From contig NC_072801.1 of NCBI RefSeq assembly GCF_028583425.1, positions 10,312,001-10,376,000 on the forward strand: a stretch of 64,000 nucleotides of DNA. Direction: 5' to 3'. The notes under the pieces are model-generated. The model saw only the letters and a list, made by a program, of their open reading frames with translations. It was not told the DNA's origin and searched no databases. Below, one piece after another: positions 37,800 through 48,766 of this stretch. The position numbers were made by a program, and so were the translations under genes. The DNA comes from Eublepharis macularius. Taxonomy: Eukaryota; Chordata; Lepidosauria; Squamata; Eublepharidae. The first letter of the stretch is position 1. Each line of letters opens with the position of its first letter.

Positions 37800-40250
37800 C
37801 ACCCAAGAAAAAACTGGAGCATGATGAAGATGACCCCTGACACCCTGTTCTTGTTTGATGTAGTTCTTGACCTTCTTGCCATCTTAATTGGAAGTAATTC
37901 AGCATCAAAGGTGTGAACTCAGGGATTTCAGTCAAGTAACTTGTCCCTTTTTTTGTAGATGACAGAAATGTGTTTTATTAAAAATCCCAACTTTGGTTTT
38001 GAAACGTGTTAATGAATATGAATCAGGAGCAAGACCTAGAATAAGTGGATGGGGGAGAGAAACCTGCAGTGTGTGTGTTAATGTTGATTCAACACCCTTG
38101 TTATAAAACACACAAGCAAATTTGGTCCTCTCCCAGATGCTTCTGAAGGCGTCCGATATCTAAAATTAGGTTGCCTTTAATAGGAAACATTAAAATTGGG
38201 ATAGAGGTTTGCGTCCAAAAGAGAGGCTAGCTCCTTCAGATCAATAGACATTTCAGGCTCCTGCAGCTGCAGGCAGTGTGCATCTGTCCTCTCTCTGCAG
38301 CCTCCATCTTTTTAGTTCCCCTTTAAAACTCTTCCTTGTAGTCTCTGCCATTGACCTCTAAACAAAAAAAAGCATCTACTAATCCCTGCAGTCTAGTTTC
38401 TTGAGGCACAAATCCTTCCATGAGCTAAATATTGCCAAGAACCAGCCTGCAAGTAAGCACTCTTTGAATGTTACCCTGGGCAGCTAATTTCTCAAATTGC
38501 TTGAGAAACCTGCTTGCAGACCCTTGACACTAGCTCTGATTATGAAAGTACAATACATCTCTGGGACTCTAAACTGAAGAGGTCAGCACAGCTGCTGGTA
38601 GGACCCCTTTCCTGGCCCTTATTCTCTTAATGCCTAGCACACCTTAATGCCAGGACCCCGTTGTGCTGAGAGGAGCAGAGGTCTCTGCAAAAGACCTTCT
38701 CCTTGCAAGTTAATCAATATCAGCTTTGTGAGAGATTGAGTTAGAGAAGGGTTGCCCTTCCACAGAGCTGAGCAAAAATAAGTTTTAAGATGTGGCTGGC
38801 TTAACCTTGATTTCTGGGTCGTCTTTAAGAACAGACCCTTGTAGAGTGCTTTATAGTAGTGTAGCCTTGCAGTAGCCATAGCACGGATCCATGTGGCCAA
38901 GTCAGTGGAGTCAAGATTAGGGGGGCATCTTCCGGGATAAGTGGGGCTGTTAGGGATGCTTTTTTTTATTGGCATCTGCTCGCTCTTCCACCAAGGAGCA
39001 AGGAGCCCTAGGCTCCTCAGTCAGCTTTGCGAGCAATGAGCAAAAGTAACTTGAATACTAGAAAAGTGGCCTTTTTAGTTCATTGCAGCAAAACCAAAAC
39101 CAAACCGTGTGGCCCCCATGCGCAATGTAATATACACACATATATGTAATTTGACTTACTAGTTTTGCCTCCTGGAGACATCTCTGCCTGCCTGCAGTTC
39201 TGCATGTGGTGGGGTCTGGATGGTGTTGGCCCCACTAGTGCCCACCAGACCCTGCTGCCAGACTACGGCTATAGCCCCCCCCCCCCTTTCCTCAGGGGCA
39301 TGGAAGTCTCTCGTTTCGTCTATGAAATGGAAAGGGCCAGGATAGTATGAACCAACCAGATATTTCTAGTTGATCTTGGACATCCTGGTGGAACTATACC
39401 GGGCTATTGTTTCTCGTCTGGCTTCTTTCTTTGCAGCCATCAAGCCAGGAGAGGACTGTGGCTTGATAGCAAGAGCACATGCTTCAGTCCTTGGCATCTC
39501 CAGTGAAAGAATCTTGTGGATCCAAAAGTAGAGCTATGAAATAGCTTTGCCTAAGATTTTGCAGAGCTGCTGCAAGGCCACGCCTAGACCAGTGATCCCC
39601 AACTTGCCACTGTTTTCTGGCGCTCACTTCTTTTCCAAAACGAAGACCCAGCCCTTGCTTTCCTCCACCTTTTGAGAGCAATCTGCTTTTCAAGAGGTCA
39701 CGGTGTAATGATTTCTTCCCTTCACCCCTCAGTTTTAAAATCATGTCTGAAACCATTAAAATATACATGGAGAAATTACTCTTCACCCCAACACATGCGC
39801 ACACTCACATTCCCATCTTACTTTCTGATTCATTCCATGATCATTGCTATTAATTTTTTTTTTTAATTGGGGAAGATCGCTCAAGATGGTGCTGGCTTTT
39901 CACTATTTAACTCTGATCCTGACCTTTACTGTCAGTTTCTCTGCAGGAGTCTGGAAGCGGTGAAGTGTACACCTTTTTACATATTATTAATAGGGCAGGT
40001 GATATTGGTTTGTGCGGGGGGGGGGGGATGCATGGTTCATAATGTAAAATAATGGGTTGCATCTGACTGGGGAGACTGCGTGCACCAGGGCAAAGCACCA
40101 CCATGTGGCAAAATGGATCCTGATTACAATCAAGAAAAGCTTGAACAAAACCAGCATTTTTTAAAAAGTGTAAGCAGAAGCAGGCAACTTTTAGAAACAG
40201 CGTAGTGGTCAAATCAATGCATGCAAGTTTATATGACTCAATGCAAATCA
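37800..40250. other. Intergenic DNA, unannotated
   Basis: No recognised gene or repeat; a C run at 39277-39287. A 113-codon minus-strand frame at 38634-38975 has no recognisable motif and is not called a gene. Confidence 0.4.
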
Positions 40251-40254
40251 TGCA

Positions 40255-40500
40255 TTTTTTATGTATGACTTTTATAGTCCACTTTTCTCACTGAGACTCA
40301 AGGCGGATTACACAGTGAGATTCATAAATTCAATATCAAGAACATTTCCACAAACAATACCATAGGGTAAACAGATACAAGTTTACATAGATATAGCATA
40401 AGCAGGAATCCAGTACAACATAGTGGTAAAGTCTATTGATTCCTAACTCATTAGTGTGGCATCTGAGAGCCCTCCCTACAATACAGCCCTCCTATCTGAG
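40255..40500 (-). repeat. Interspersed retroposon, family A
   Basis: TCCACTTTTCTCACTGAGAC, CAATACCATAGGGTAAACAG and GCATAAGCAGGAATCC, the family A order. Confidence 0.65.
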
Positions 40501-40679
40501 TAAAAAAAAATTTTTTTGAATAATTCAGTTTTGCATCATTTGTGGAAAGCCGGGAGACTGGGGGCCTCTCCTGGCTTCCTCAGGTAGGCCTTCTCTGTGG
40601 CTCCCTCAAGGCCACAGGCTGTGAGCCAAAGATCAAGAGCCCTTTGTCCTGGCTTAACCCAGGCTTAAACACCTGTAAC

Positions 40680-40920
40680 AAAACCATGGGACAGAAGCTC
40701 AGCTGGTAGAGATATTCTGATGGATTTCTCTGGTTTGATCCTGTGGATCAGCAGTGGAATGCAAGCTTTGCATCTAGAAGGTTCTGTGTTCAGTCTCTGA
40801 CATCTCCAGAGAAGAAGGATTTCAGGTAGCTGAGAAAAGACCCTTCTCAACCAGAGACCCTGAAGAGATGCTGCTAGCGGTAGTAGTCAGTTCTGAGATG
40901 GAGCAATGGACCATGATGTG
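40680..40920 (+). repeat. tRNA-derived SINE, plus strand
   Basis: GGGACAGAAGCTCAGCTGGT (tRNA-like start) and GCTTTGCATCTAGAAGGTTC, then GACATCTCCAGAGAAGAAGG. Same family as 3668-3835 and 21545-21725 but with a rearranged middle. Confidence 0.7.
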
Positions 40921-41539
40921 ACTTAACATTTATAGGGCAGCTGCATACGCTCTGAACCTCTTCTGTCCAGAAGACCAAAGGTCCACTTAGCTAACATTTT
41001 CTACCACAAACTCAGGAATAGCCTGCTGGCAGCATAACATTGGTAATAGTTGTCTGTGTTCTTTTAGTTTTTATTGCTTGTAAACGGCTTTGAGTGCTTT
41101 TTAACCAAAAGGCAATTAATAAATTTTGTAAAGTCAATAAATAAGGTAATGAATAATAATGAGAGGCAATGGTAAGCAATGTACCCTGCGTCTGCTCCAT
41201 GAGTCCAAAGGCGAAATAAAGACTGCATAATTCAGAAGGCAGTTTTAATAGGGGGGGGGGGACACTATTCACGTAATGTGATTATGGGATAGCTGGATTC
41301 AACGTCTAGCATCCCATACATTATTTCAGAGTTGTGCATGAGAAATTTTGCATGAGAAACGAAAGGCACTTAGAGGAGACTGCACTATATGAAGGAGCAA
41401 GGAGCAAGACCGCCAGTGCCGTCCCCATGGGTATCATTGGACCCATTTTCCTCTTGAGTCTTGGAGATAAAATCCAACGGGTCTTCAGCAGAGGTGAGGG
41501 AGAAACAGTGCTTTGGCTTGCTCCCTATCAGTTGAATTA

Positions 41540-41795
41540 CTAAGAAAAACATTCAGGCCGATCCGGGCCAAAACGAGCCCATTTTGGTGAGTATCGGGCC
41601 CATTTTGGGCTGCTGCGGAGCACAGGCATGCTCCTGCGCTCCGCGGTGGCCCCAATCCGAGCCCCTGCGGTGCACTCCCTGCAGGCGCACTCCCAGGGGG
41701 CTGCATGATGACGTCACTTCCCCCCCCCCCACACCCCAATAGGTGAGCGCAGGGAGCCAGGCCCCCGGTGGCAGGATAAGAGGGACTGGCAACCT
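41540..41795. repeat. GC-rich interspersed repeat
   Basis: Degenerate GGGCCCATTTTGG units and CGCTCCGCGGTGGC, then a GACGTCAC and a C run, ending AGGGACTGGCAACC. It resembles the 14500-15095 segment in composition. Ends are not defined. Confidence 0.4.
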
Positions 41796-42279
41796 TACGC
41801 ACAAGTCAAGCAGTGACTGGGGTTGAAGGAGGAGGGAGCCCTGCTCTCTTCCCCTAGACTTATAGTCTGATTGCTGGGTAATCCAGTGTAGCAAGCACTA
41901 CAGTGTGATTCCCCTTGTATTCATAGCACGAGGACCGTTTAAAAAGATAAAAAAGGCGGGGGATTATACAATTGTGCATGTGAACCAGACACATGTGTGG
42001 GAAGGATAATGGCAAGAGGAGGGGTTGGAGATTCGTGGGAGGGCACTTCAAAAGCACAAAAAAGTGTCCACATGCATTAATACGCTAGATAATTACATGC
42101 AAAAAATGGCATCAAAAATGGAAACGGAATAAAGCAAGTTTCACAAAAAACGTTTAAAAAGCGGGATCATCATGACCTGCTCACACATGAGAGATGATGA
42201 CGTGCGTAATGAGTGAGCTAACCCGCCAAAGTCCCGTCGGCAGGCCATCTCATTAGGGCCGTGTGGAAGCGACCTTCGT

Positions 42280-42345
42280 CTCTTGCCATGAAAACCACAC
42301 CAGGGGTCGCCATAAGTCAACTCTAACTTGAGGGCAGGTTCCACC
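42280..42345 (+). repeat. BovB-type SINE or LINE tail
   Basis: GAAAACCACACCAGGGGTCGCCATAAGTC is the 3' end shared by BovB and squamate SINEs mobilised by it (shown here as GGGGTCGCCATAAGTCAACT). The body upstream is not clear. Confidence 0.6.
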
Positions 42346-42676
42346 CCCCCCATGTCACCTGTTTTGTGAGTGCCCCTCCTCGTGGTGGCCATGAGAGGGC
42401 ATTCGCCACCTTTTCCTCAAAAATCCGCAAGTGCTCATGGGCATGACACAGTCGGAGAACCCAGATGTGGCTTGCTAGTATTCCCATTTACGGCCTAACA
42501 AAATGAAAACAAGATTAAAACAATCACAGTACCTCAAAAAATAAAGTCATAGTTATCGCAGGGCAAAATAAATAAAAGCAGAACAGACCACAGATCCAGG
42601 TTGGCAAGGAGGAGGTCATTGTTCATGTGGCAACCCCCTTTTCAGTGGGTCAGTGTGGCGCTTTTAAAATGCCACC

Positions 42677-43255
42677 CAGGGCCGGCACCAGCATTTCTGG
42701 TGCCTGAGGCAGTTTCAGGGGTGTCGGTGCGTGCACACTTTGCGTACGTGCGCACCAGGACTGCGTGATGACATCACTGCATGTGATGTCATCACACAGG
42801 ACGGGCAGCACATGGGTGGCCTCCCAGCCCTCCTGTTCAGTTGCCCCACACTGCCCTGGCCACCTGCTGCTCCTGGCCTGCAGCTGTGTGTGGGCAGCGG
42901 CAGAGGCAGCACAGAGCAACTGAGTGGGAGGGCTGTGAGGCTGCCCACTCAGCTGCCCCATGCTGCCGCTGCCAGCACGCGCTCCTGGCCAGGCACAGCA
43001 GCTGCAGGCCAGGTGTGCGGCGGGTGGCTGGGGTGGCATGTGTGCATCCTTCCTCCACCTCAGTTGCTCTGCGTGCCTTCCCGGCCACCTGCTGAGCACC
43101 TAGCCCGCAGCTGTGTGCAGCAGTGGCAGCAGCAGCACTGAACAATTTAGCTCCATGGCATGCACCCCTGCCCCCGGCGCCCCCTCCAGTGCCCCCTCAG
43201 CACCTTAGCCCTCAAGGTGGCTGCCAGCTCATCCTCAATGGGTGCACCAGCCCTG
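42677..43255. mobile_element. Non-autonomous hAT-type element, family H2
   Basis: Exact 8-bp flanking repeat ATGCCACC (42669-42676 and 43256-43263). Ends CAGGGCCGGCACCAG and the complement GGTGCACCAGCCCTG. The interior is GC-rich with GATGACATCACTGCATGTGA and CTG-rich stretches and no transposase. Apparent open frames inside it are by-products of composition. Confidence 0.88.
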
Positions 43256-43807
43256 ATGCCACCACACGACTCACAGCTGATCAGTAGCAACATGACAAGG
43301 GCTGTGGAGGTAGGACCCAGCCACATCAGTTGGCTTGTTGGCTTCTTTCTTCCCACAAAGCTGCTCGTCTTCCTTGTGTGAGGTTGGGAGTCACAGCACA
43401 ACAGTCACTGTCACAGTGCCTTTAAAAGCAACAAGGAAGGTGGTTGATAAGGACAAGCCATCTCCTGCTATGAGGGAGAGGAGTCAGGGACATGAGTGAG
43501 CCAGTAAAGCCTTCATCTGAGGCCACAGGAAGGCACCACCATGGTGGCCAAAGGGGTTAGGCCAAGACATGGCCTGGAACTGGTGGTTACAGAAACCTTG
43601 TCATGTCAAAGACCTTGCCACCTCCCCCCCTGCCAAATCCCTGGATATAGAAGCTGCACCAGAAAACATTATAATTTCCGTTTGCAGAGAACAAATATGT
43701 TTGACAGGGCAAATGCCTTTTATCCATAAATATAGACGAGTCTGCATGGAGTTGTTCAATTAGCCATCTTTCTTCAAGTCAAAAAAGCAGCCAGCCTTGC
43801 TATATTT

Positions 43808-43810
<3 letters not shown>

Positions 43811-43882
<72 letters not shown>
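43811..43882. repeat. (AT)n microsatellite
   Basis: Uninterrupted AT dinucleotides for about 36 units. Confidence 0.98.
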
Positions 43883-43884
<2 letters not shown>

Positions 43885-45510
43885 CTCATGCTTATGGTAA
43901 TGTTTGCTGTACAGAAACGTGAAGCCTAAGCTGTAATCTTATTTAATATGCTTGAATGAATTTCCAATCTTATTTTGAACACAACAACATGTGTTCTGTT
44001 TTTCGGGGTTGGGATCTGTATTTTATGTGCACACATGACAGTTAGTAAATAAATTGGATTTCAATGTAGTTTGTGCTTGGCTGAATGTGTTTTCGTTTGA
44101 CAGCCCTAAGGCAGGTTTCCCCCAAAACGTCTGTTGGAAGAGGCATGGTTTTTGTTTCTCCATTAAAATTGCTCGTGCCCCAAAGGGCATTCTCTTCGAG
44201 CGTGCAAAACTGAGAATTCCCTGCCCTCAAAGGAGCTCTGCTCTCACTAGCTAGTTTCCATAATGTCGTGTGTGTTAACCCTCTTCATCCCACACAACTA
44301 AACCTTGTTATACTTTGCAGTCGCTCTGAAGTGTTTATGAATGTTTGTGTGGAAAGGTGAAGCAGGGATATACCTTTTAATTCATTCCATATATATGCTG
44401 CTGAAAAAACAAAAGGGTGCCTGAAGTGGGACATGACTGAAAACAGTTGCTCCAGCTTCCCCCTGCCAGACTTGAACATGTATAAAATTGGGGGGGGGGG
44501 GGCTGAAACTGCTATTAAGAACACAACAGTTATTTCTACTCCAAGATATATTGCTGAACTTTCCCATAAGGCACTGCAGGAAATAAAATATCTCATATTT
44601 AAGAATGTAATTTCAGTTGTGTTCAAAATAAGGATTGTTAAATGCATATGTACTCTGCAGCGATGCTCAGCTTTGACAGTCAACCAGCCACCTTTTGCTC
44701 ATACATAGGCCTCCTTCTCCACACTGTTGCTTGTTAGTTAGATTAAAGCGTGGCATTAACAGATGCACTGTAAACTGTTCAGTTGCCTGCTGTGCACCAT
44801 GCCGATGCAAAAGCTGTTGCTGTAGTAATGAAGGTGTTTGATCGGCTTTAAAAAATACAAGAAGCAGGCCTGAAGGAGGGGGGCTGGAGATAAAGCACCT
44901 GTGAGTGTTGATTGCCTTAGGGAAGACTGGGTGGGTGGACTCCTGCTCTAAAAAGCAAACCTGCTTGGTTCAAAAATTATCTGCAGAGAAGAAGAAAGGG
45001 AGGGGGAAAGAAGAAGGTTTGTAGTTATTTTTAGCATTTTTTTTCCAGAAATGCAGCAGTGGCCAGGATATTTTAGAGAGTGCTTTGCTCACCTCTGGAG
45101 TACTTCCAGGTGAGATTTTATATTTATAGCAAAGCATAAAAGGAAAGCAAGGCATAGAAGGTGTAAAAGAGCAGAACTGGAAGGCAGTGTTGTGCAAAAT
45201 TTGCATTTAAAAATATGTGCCTGGATTAATGCTGTATTTTAATATATTTGAATGTTTTATTTTTGTTTTGTAAGCTCTCTTGGGCAGGTTCCTGGAGAGG
45301 TGGTATGTTATAAATAAATATATAAAAAGTGTTTCTTGTCCTCTACATGTAGGGGGCAAATCAAGTAAATTGGCATACAGTTGCTTATTTTGCATAATTT
45401 ACTCTCTTTCTGAGAGACTATCCAAGGAATGGGATGCTGAAGTGCCATCATCCCTCCCTGTTACTGGAAATCCTACGAGATTTCCTTTTCCCACTCCTCA
45501 TAAACTAGTC

Positions 45511-45605
45511 TACACATCTAACAAAGGGAGCTTTGACTCTTCGAAAGCTCATGCCTTGAAAATCTACTTGGTCTTTAAGGTGCCATTGGACCTTGACCTT
45601 TGACT
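45511..45605 (+). repeat. Hammerhead-type foldback family, single arm
   Basis: CTAACAA (45518-45524), GGGAG...CTTTGACTCTTC, GAAA (45543-45546), GCTC, ATGCC, then TTGGTCTTTAAGGTGCCATT. The order equals the terminal unit at 35490-35560, with a different stem II. The core is decayed. Confidence 0.6.
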
Positions 45606-45614
45606 GCAGACTAG

Positions 45615-45720
45615 ACTGATTTATTAACTTATATTCTGCCTTTCTCACTGATGCTCAAAGAAAATTACACAGTCTATGTCAATGCAATCGATAGGATGTG
45701 ACATCTAATAAGCAAAGTAT
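45615..45720 (-). repeat. Interspersed retroposon, family A, 3' part
   Basis: TTATTAACTTATATTCTGCC and TTTCTCACTGATGCTCAAAG, the reversed family A end. Confidence 0.5.
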
Positions 45721-45734
45721 TTACACTAGGATTC

Positions 45735-46466
45735 ATGAACCAGAAACCGTGAACTGGCACGGAACTGGGGCCAGTTACGAACCAGTTCGTGCTTCATGGG
45801 GTTTAAATACCCCTTTCCAGCCGCTTAGCAGCAGCAGGGGGAAAAAACATTTAACAGTTTAAAGGGCCCTTTTCTGCCTTGCAAGCAGCAGGTCCCTTTA
45901 AACTATCAGCTGGCAGGCAGCGGGGGGGGATCCCCCCTTGCTGCCTGCCAGCTAGTTTAAAGGGACCTGCCCATGGCAGGGCCCTTTAAACTGCCCAAAC
46001 CCTGCAAGGGGCAGGAAGGCCATTTTCAGCTTGCCTTGCCCCACGCAGCGGCCATTTGAGGGGCAGCAAGGCTGTTTTCGGCCTCCTCCATCCCTCTGTG
46101 GCTCCACAGGGTGCTGGCGGTGGCCGAAAATGGCCTTGCCACCCCTCGCAGAAGGAGGGGGAGGAGGCTGCAGGCTGCAAGAGTCATCAAGGTAAGTGTG
46201 GGGCTGGGGCTGGGGGGCTGGGGTTTTGGGGCCATTTAAAGGGCCCTGCTGCTTGCAAGCGACAGGAAAAGTCTAAATGGCCATTTCCTCGGGGGAATGG
46301 CCATTTAAACTGTCCCTTTCCCAATACGACCTAAACGAACCTGAACCAGTAACCAGTTCGTGGAAGTTTGTAGAAAGGAGCTTCCACAAACTGTGGTTCG
46401 CTAACCATTAACCGGCCTAGTTCGTGCGTTTTTTTGGGTCATAATTGGATTTGTGCCCATCTCTAG
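45735..46466. mobile_element. Non-autonomous hAT-type element, family H3, left end lost
   Basis: Right end reads GTGCCCATCTCTA; the left begins inside the family at CATGAACCAGAAACCG. The body shares the order with the intact copy at 61428-62339: GAACTGG..., CCGCTTAGCAGCAGCAG, TTTAAAGGGCC, CCTTTAAACTATCAGCTGGC, GGCCATTTGAGGGGCAG. About 730 bp. Confidence 0.8.
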
Positions 46467-46785
46467 TTACTAGTCTGGGCTCAGTTTGTCTCCAACAGTG
46501 CTGCCTCTGCTATGAACCATGATGCAGGCACTCCTAAAAATTTTGAAAGGGGGTATTGAGTGCCACCACAAAGAAACTTCGGGAGGGGGGAGGCTAATTC
46601 TTTTTTTAAAAAAAGTTTAGAACTATAACAATAACCAAACAACAAAACAGTAAAATACATTCAATTCACAAAGTATTGGTACAATATGTCAACTTCAACT
46701 CTATATAACAGTAATTTATGGTAGTCAATACATCAAAGAAGAAAAGTGAGAAGAGGGAGGTTGCAAGTCTTTCGTTTCTAAGTAC

Positions 46786-47439
46786 TCATAGAATGGGAAC
46801 CCAGAAGTTTTCCCAGAAGTTCGATCCTGAAGAATGTTGTTCTGTCTGGTGGAGACTGTCAGTAATATTTTCCATTATCAGGCGATTCCAAACTTTTGTA
46901 ATCCAAAGCTCTATGGTTGGTGGAGATTTATCTTTCCATTTTGTTGCTATTGCACTCCTAGCTGCTACTATGAGAGAGTTGATAAGATCTCTTCTAACAT
47001 TTGGGATTGTTGTCTGATCCCACAATCCTAAAAAAAATATTTTCGGTGATAATGGAATGACATACCCTGTTATTTCCCTGATAATATTTATTATTTTTGT
47101 CCAAAATTTAACTATTTGGGGACATCCCCACCAGCAGTGGGTAAAGGTGCCCTTTTCATTGCATTGTTTCCAGCATGAAGATGATGCTGAAGAGTAAATA
47201 AGTGAAATCTTTTTGGGTGTTAGGTACCACCTATGTATGATTTTAGAACTTTGTATTTTAGTTATTGTAGTTTTAGAATTGTTTGATTTTGATTCGTTAC
47301 AATCTTTATGCCATTTAGCTTGATAACTAACATTGTTTGGAGTGCTGGAGGTCAATAGGAGGCCATATATTTTTGAAATCATGCCTTTCTTTAAGTAATT
47401 CTCAGCTCTCATTAATTGTTCAGTCTGTTTGTGCTGCAT
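46786..47439 (-). pseudogene. L1 ORF2, C-terminal cysteine-rich region
   Basis: IIHRWYLTPKKISLIY, CWKQCNEKGTFTHCWWGCPQ (the CX3C...HX4C-type block of L1) and WKDKSPPTIELW. Open for 217 codons. Confidence 0.88.
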
Positions 47440-47575
47440 TCATGATCTTTTTTATATCCATTTGTTGAGTAATAGTTTGCATTTGTAGATATAAAAGCCA
47501 CGGAATCGTGTTTTGAATTTTTTGTTCTAATTCTTTTTTTCCTAAGAGGCCTGTCTTTGTCGATATGTCTTTTAA

Positions 47576-48126
47576 TCATACTAAATCAATATGCTTCCAT
47601 GTTTTTGCTATTTGAGCCTTTATTTCTAGGGGTATATTTTGTGCTGTGATGGGGGAGTGTTTCGACATATCTGGTACTAGTTTATTCCTGGTGCGATCCC
47701 AAATATTTAAAGTCGCGTCTAGGAAAATATTGTTCTTTATTCCCTTAGGTCTTTTATTAGGTATACTCCAAATTATTTCTTGTATTTTCCAATGAGGTGA
47801 TATCATGTTACATGTTGAAGTCCACTCTGTTCTTTTGAAAACCAAGGCGAAAGGTTAGATAGTCTAATTGCTTTATGGTATAATGATAGATCAGGTAGAT
47901 TAAATCCACCTTGTCGACTTTTTAGTCTTAAAATTTTGATGGCAATCCGAGGTTTTTTGTTATTCCATAAAAAGGAATTTAATAAAGTCTGCCATTGATG
48001 GAGGAGATTTTCATGAATTTTAATGGGTATAGCTCTCATGATAAATATTAATTTAGGGAGAATAAATGTTTTTATTAAATGGAATCTGTCATACCAAGAA
48101 ATGTTTAATCTTTTCCATTTATTCAT
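47576..48126 (-). pseudogene. L1 ORF2, post-RT region in two frames
   Basis: KRLNISWYDRFHLIKTFILP, NSFLWNNKKPRIA and LKSRQGGFNLPDLSLYH in one frame, then an overlapping frame from 47845. Typical of the thumb and connector of L1 ORF2. Confidence 0.8.
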
Positions 48127-48179
48127 ATCGTTTTTGTGATATTATTTTGAAATGATTTAATTGTAATAGGTTTTTGTTA

Positions 48180-48629
48180 TTAATAGGGATTGTAATTCCT
48201 AAATAAAATAATTCTTTCTCTAACCATTGGAATTTGTGCTGTTTTTTTTATTCTATTCATATCTCCTTTCATTATGTTAATTGGTAATATTTGCAATTTT
48301 GTCTGATTGATCAGTAAGCCTGAGATCAAGCCAAATTCTGTTAGAAGCAGTTCTAAATAGTCTAAAGAGCGATGAGGATCACTCACATAAATAATCATGT
48401 TGTCAGCAAATAGGCTTATCTTATGGTGTTCTTCTCCAATCTGAATTCCCTTAATGTTGTTGTTTTCTCTGATTGTGATAGTTAATGGTTCAATTGCAAT
48501 AGCAAATAAAGTTGGTGATAGAGGGCACCCCTGTCCAGTACCCCTGTCAATTGCAATTTTCCCTGAAGTCAGTCCATTTATCTTTAAGTTTGCTGTTGGT
48601 TGTACATATATAGATTGTAATATTTTCAA
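48180..48629 (-). pseudogene. L1 ORF2, reverse transcriptase middle part
   Basis: GQGCPLSPTLFAIAIEPL and the catalytic region reading FADNMIIYV where active L1 has FADDM. The second catalytic Asp is Asn, so this copy is dead even where the frame is open. Confidence 0.88.
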
Positions 48630-48766
48630 AAAGTTTTCCCTGAATCCCCTACTTTGTAATTCCTTATTTAAATATGTTATTTCTAATGTGTCAAAGGCTT
48701 TTTCGATATCTAGGGAAAGAAAAAGAGCTTCTTGTTTATAGTATTTGCAATAGTTTAGGAGATTGG

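Larger units (their letters stand above)
46600..48766 (-). mobile_element. L1-type LINE, 3' part
   Basis: Minus-strand L1 ORF2 remnants with a 3' UTR and T-run at the left. Continues at 52103-52540 on the far side of the 48767-52102 insertion: the RT reading order resumes there (QDYKIF, LAHRINSFIHNYI, GFIPRRDMIDNIYKT), then NYCKYYKQEA here. Confidence 0.9.

Noticed and set aside
38634..38975. 113-codon minus-strand frame
   Set aside because: No motif recognised, isolated, and of a length expected by chance in this much DNA.
43811..43882. AT repeat as an origin or cruciform element
   Set aside because: A plain dinucleotide microsatellite with no associated structure.
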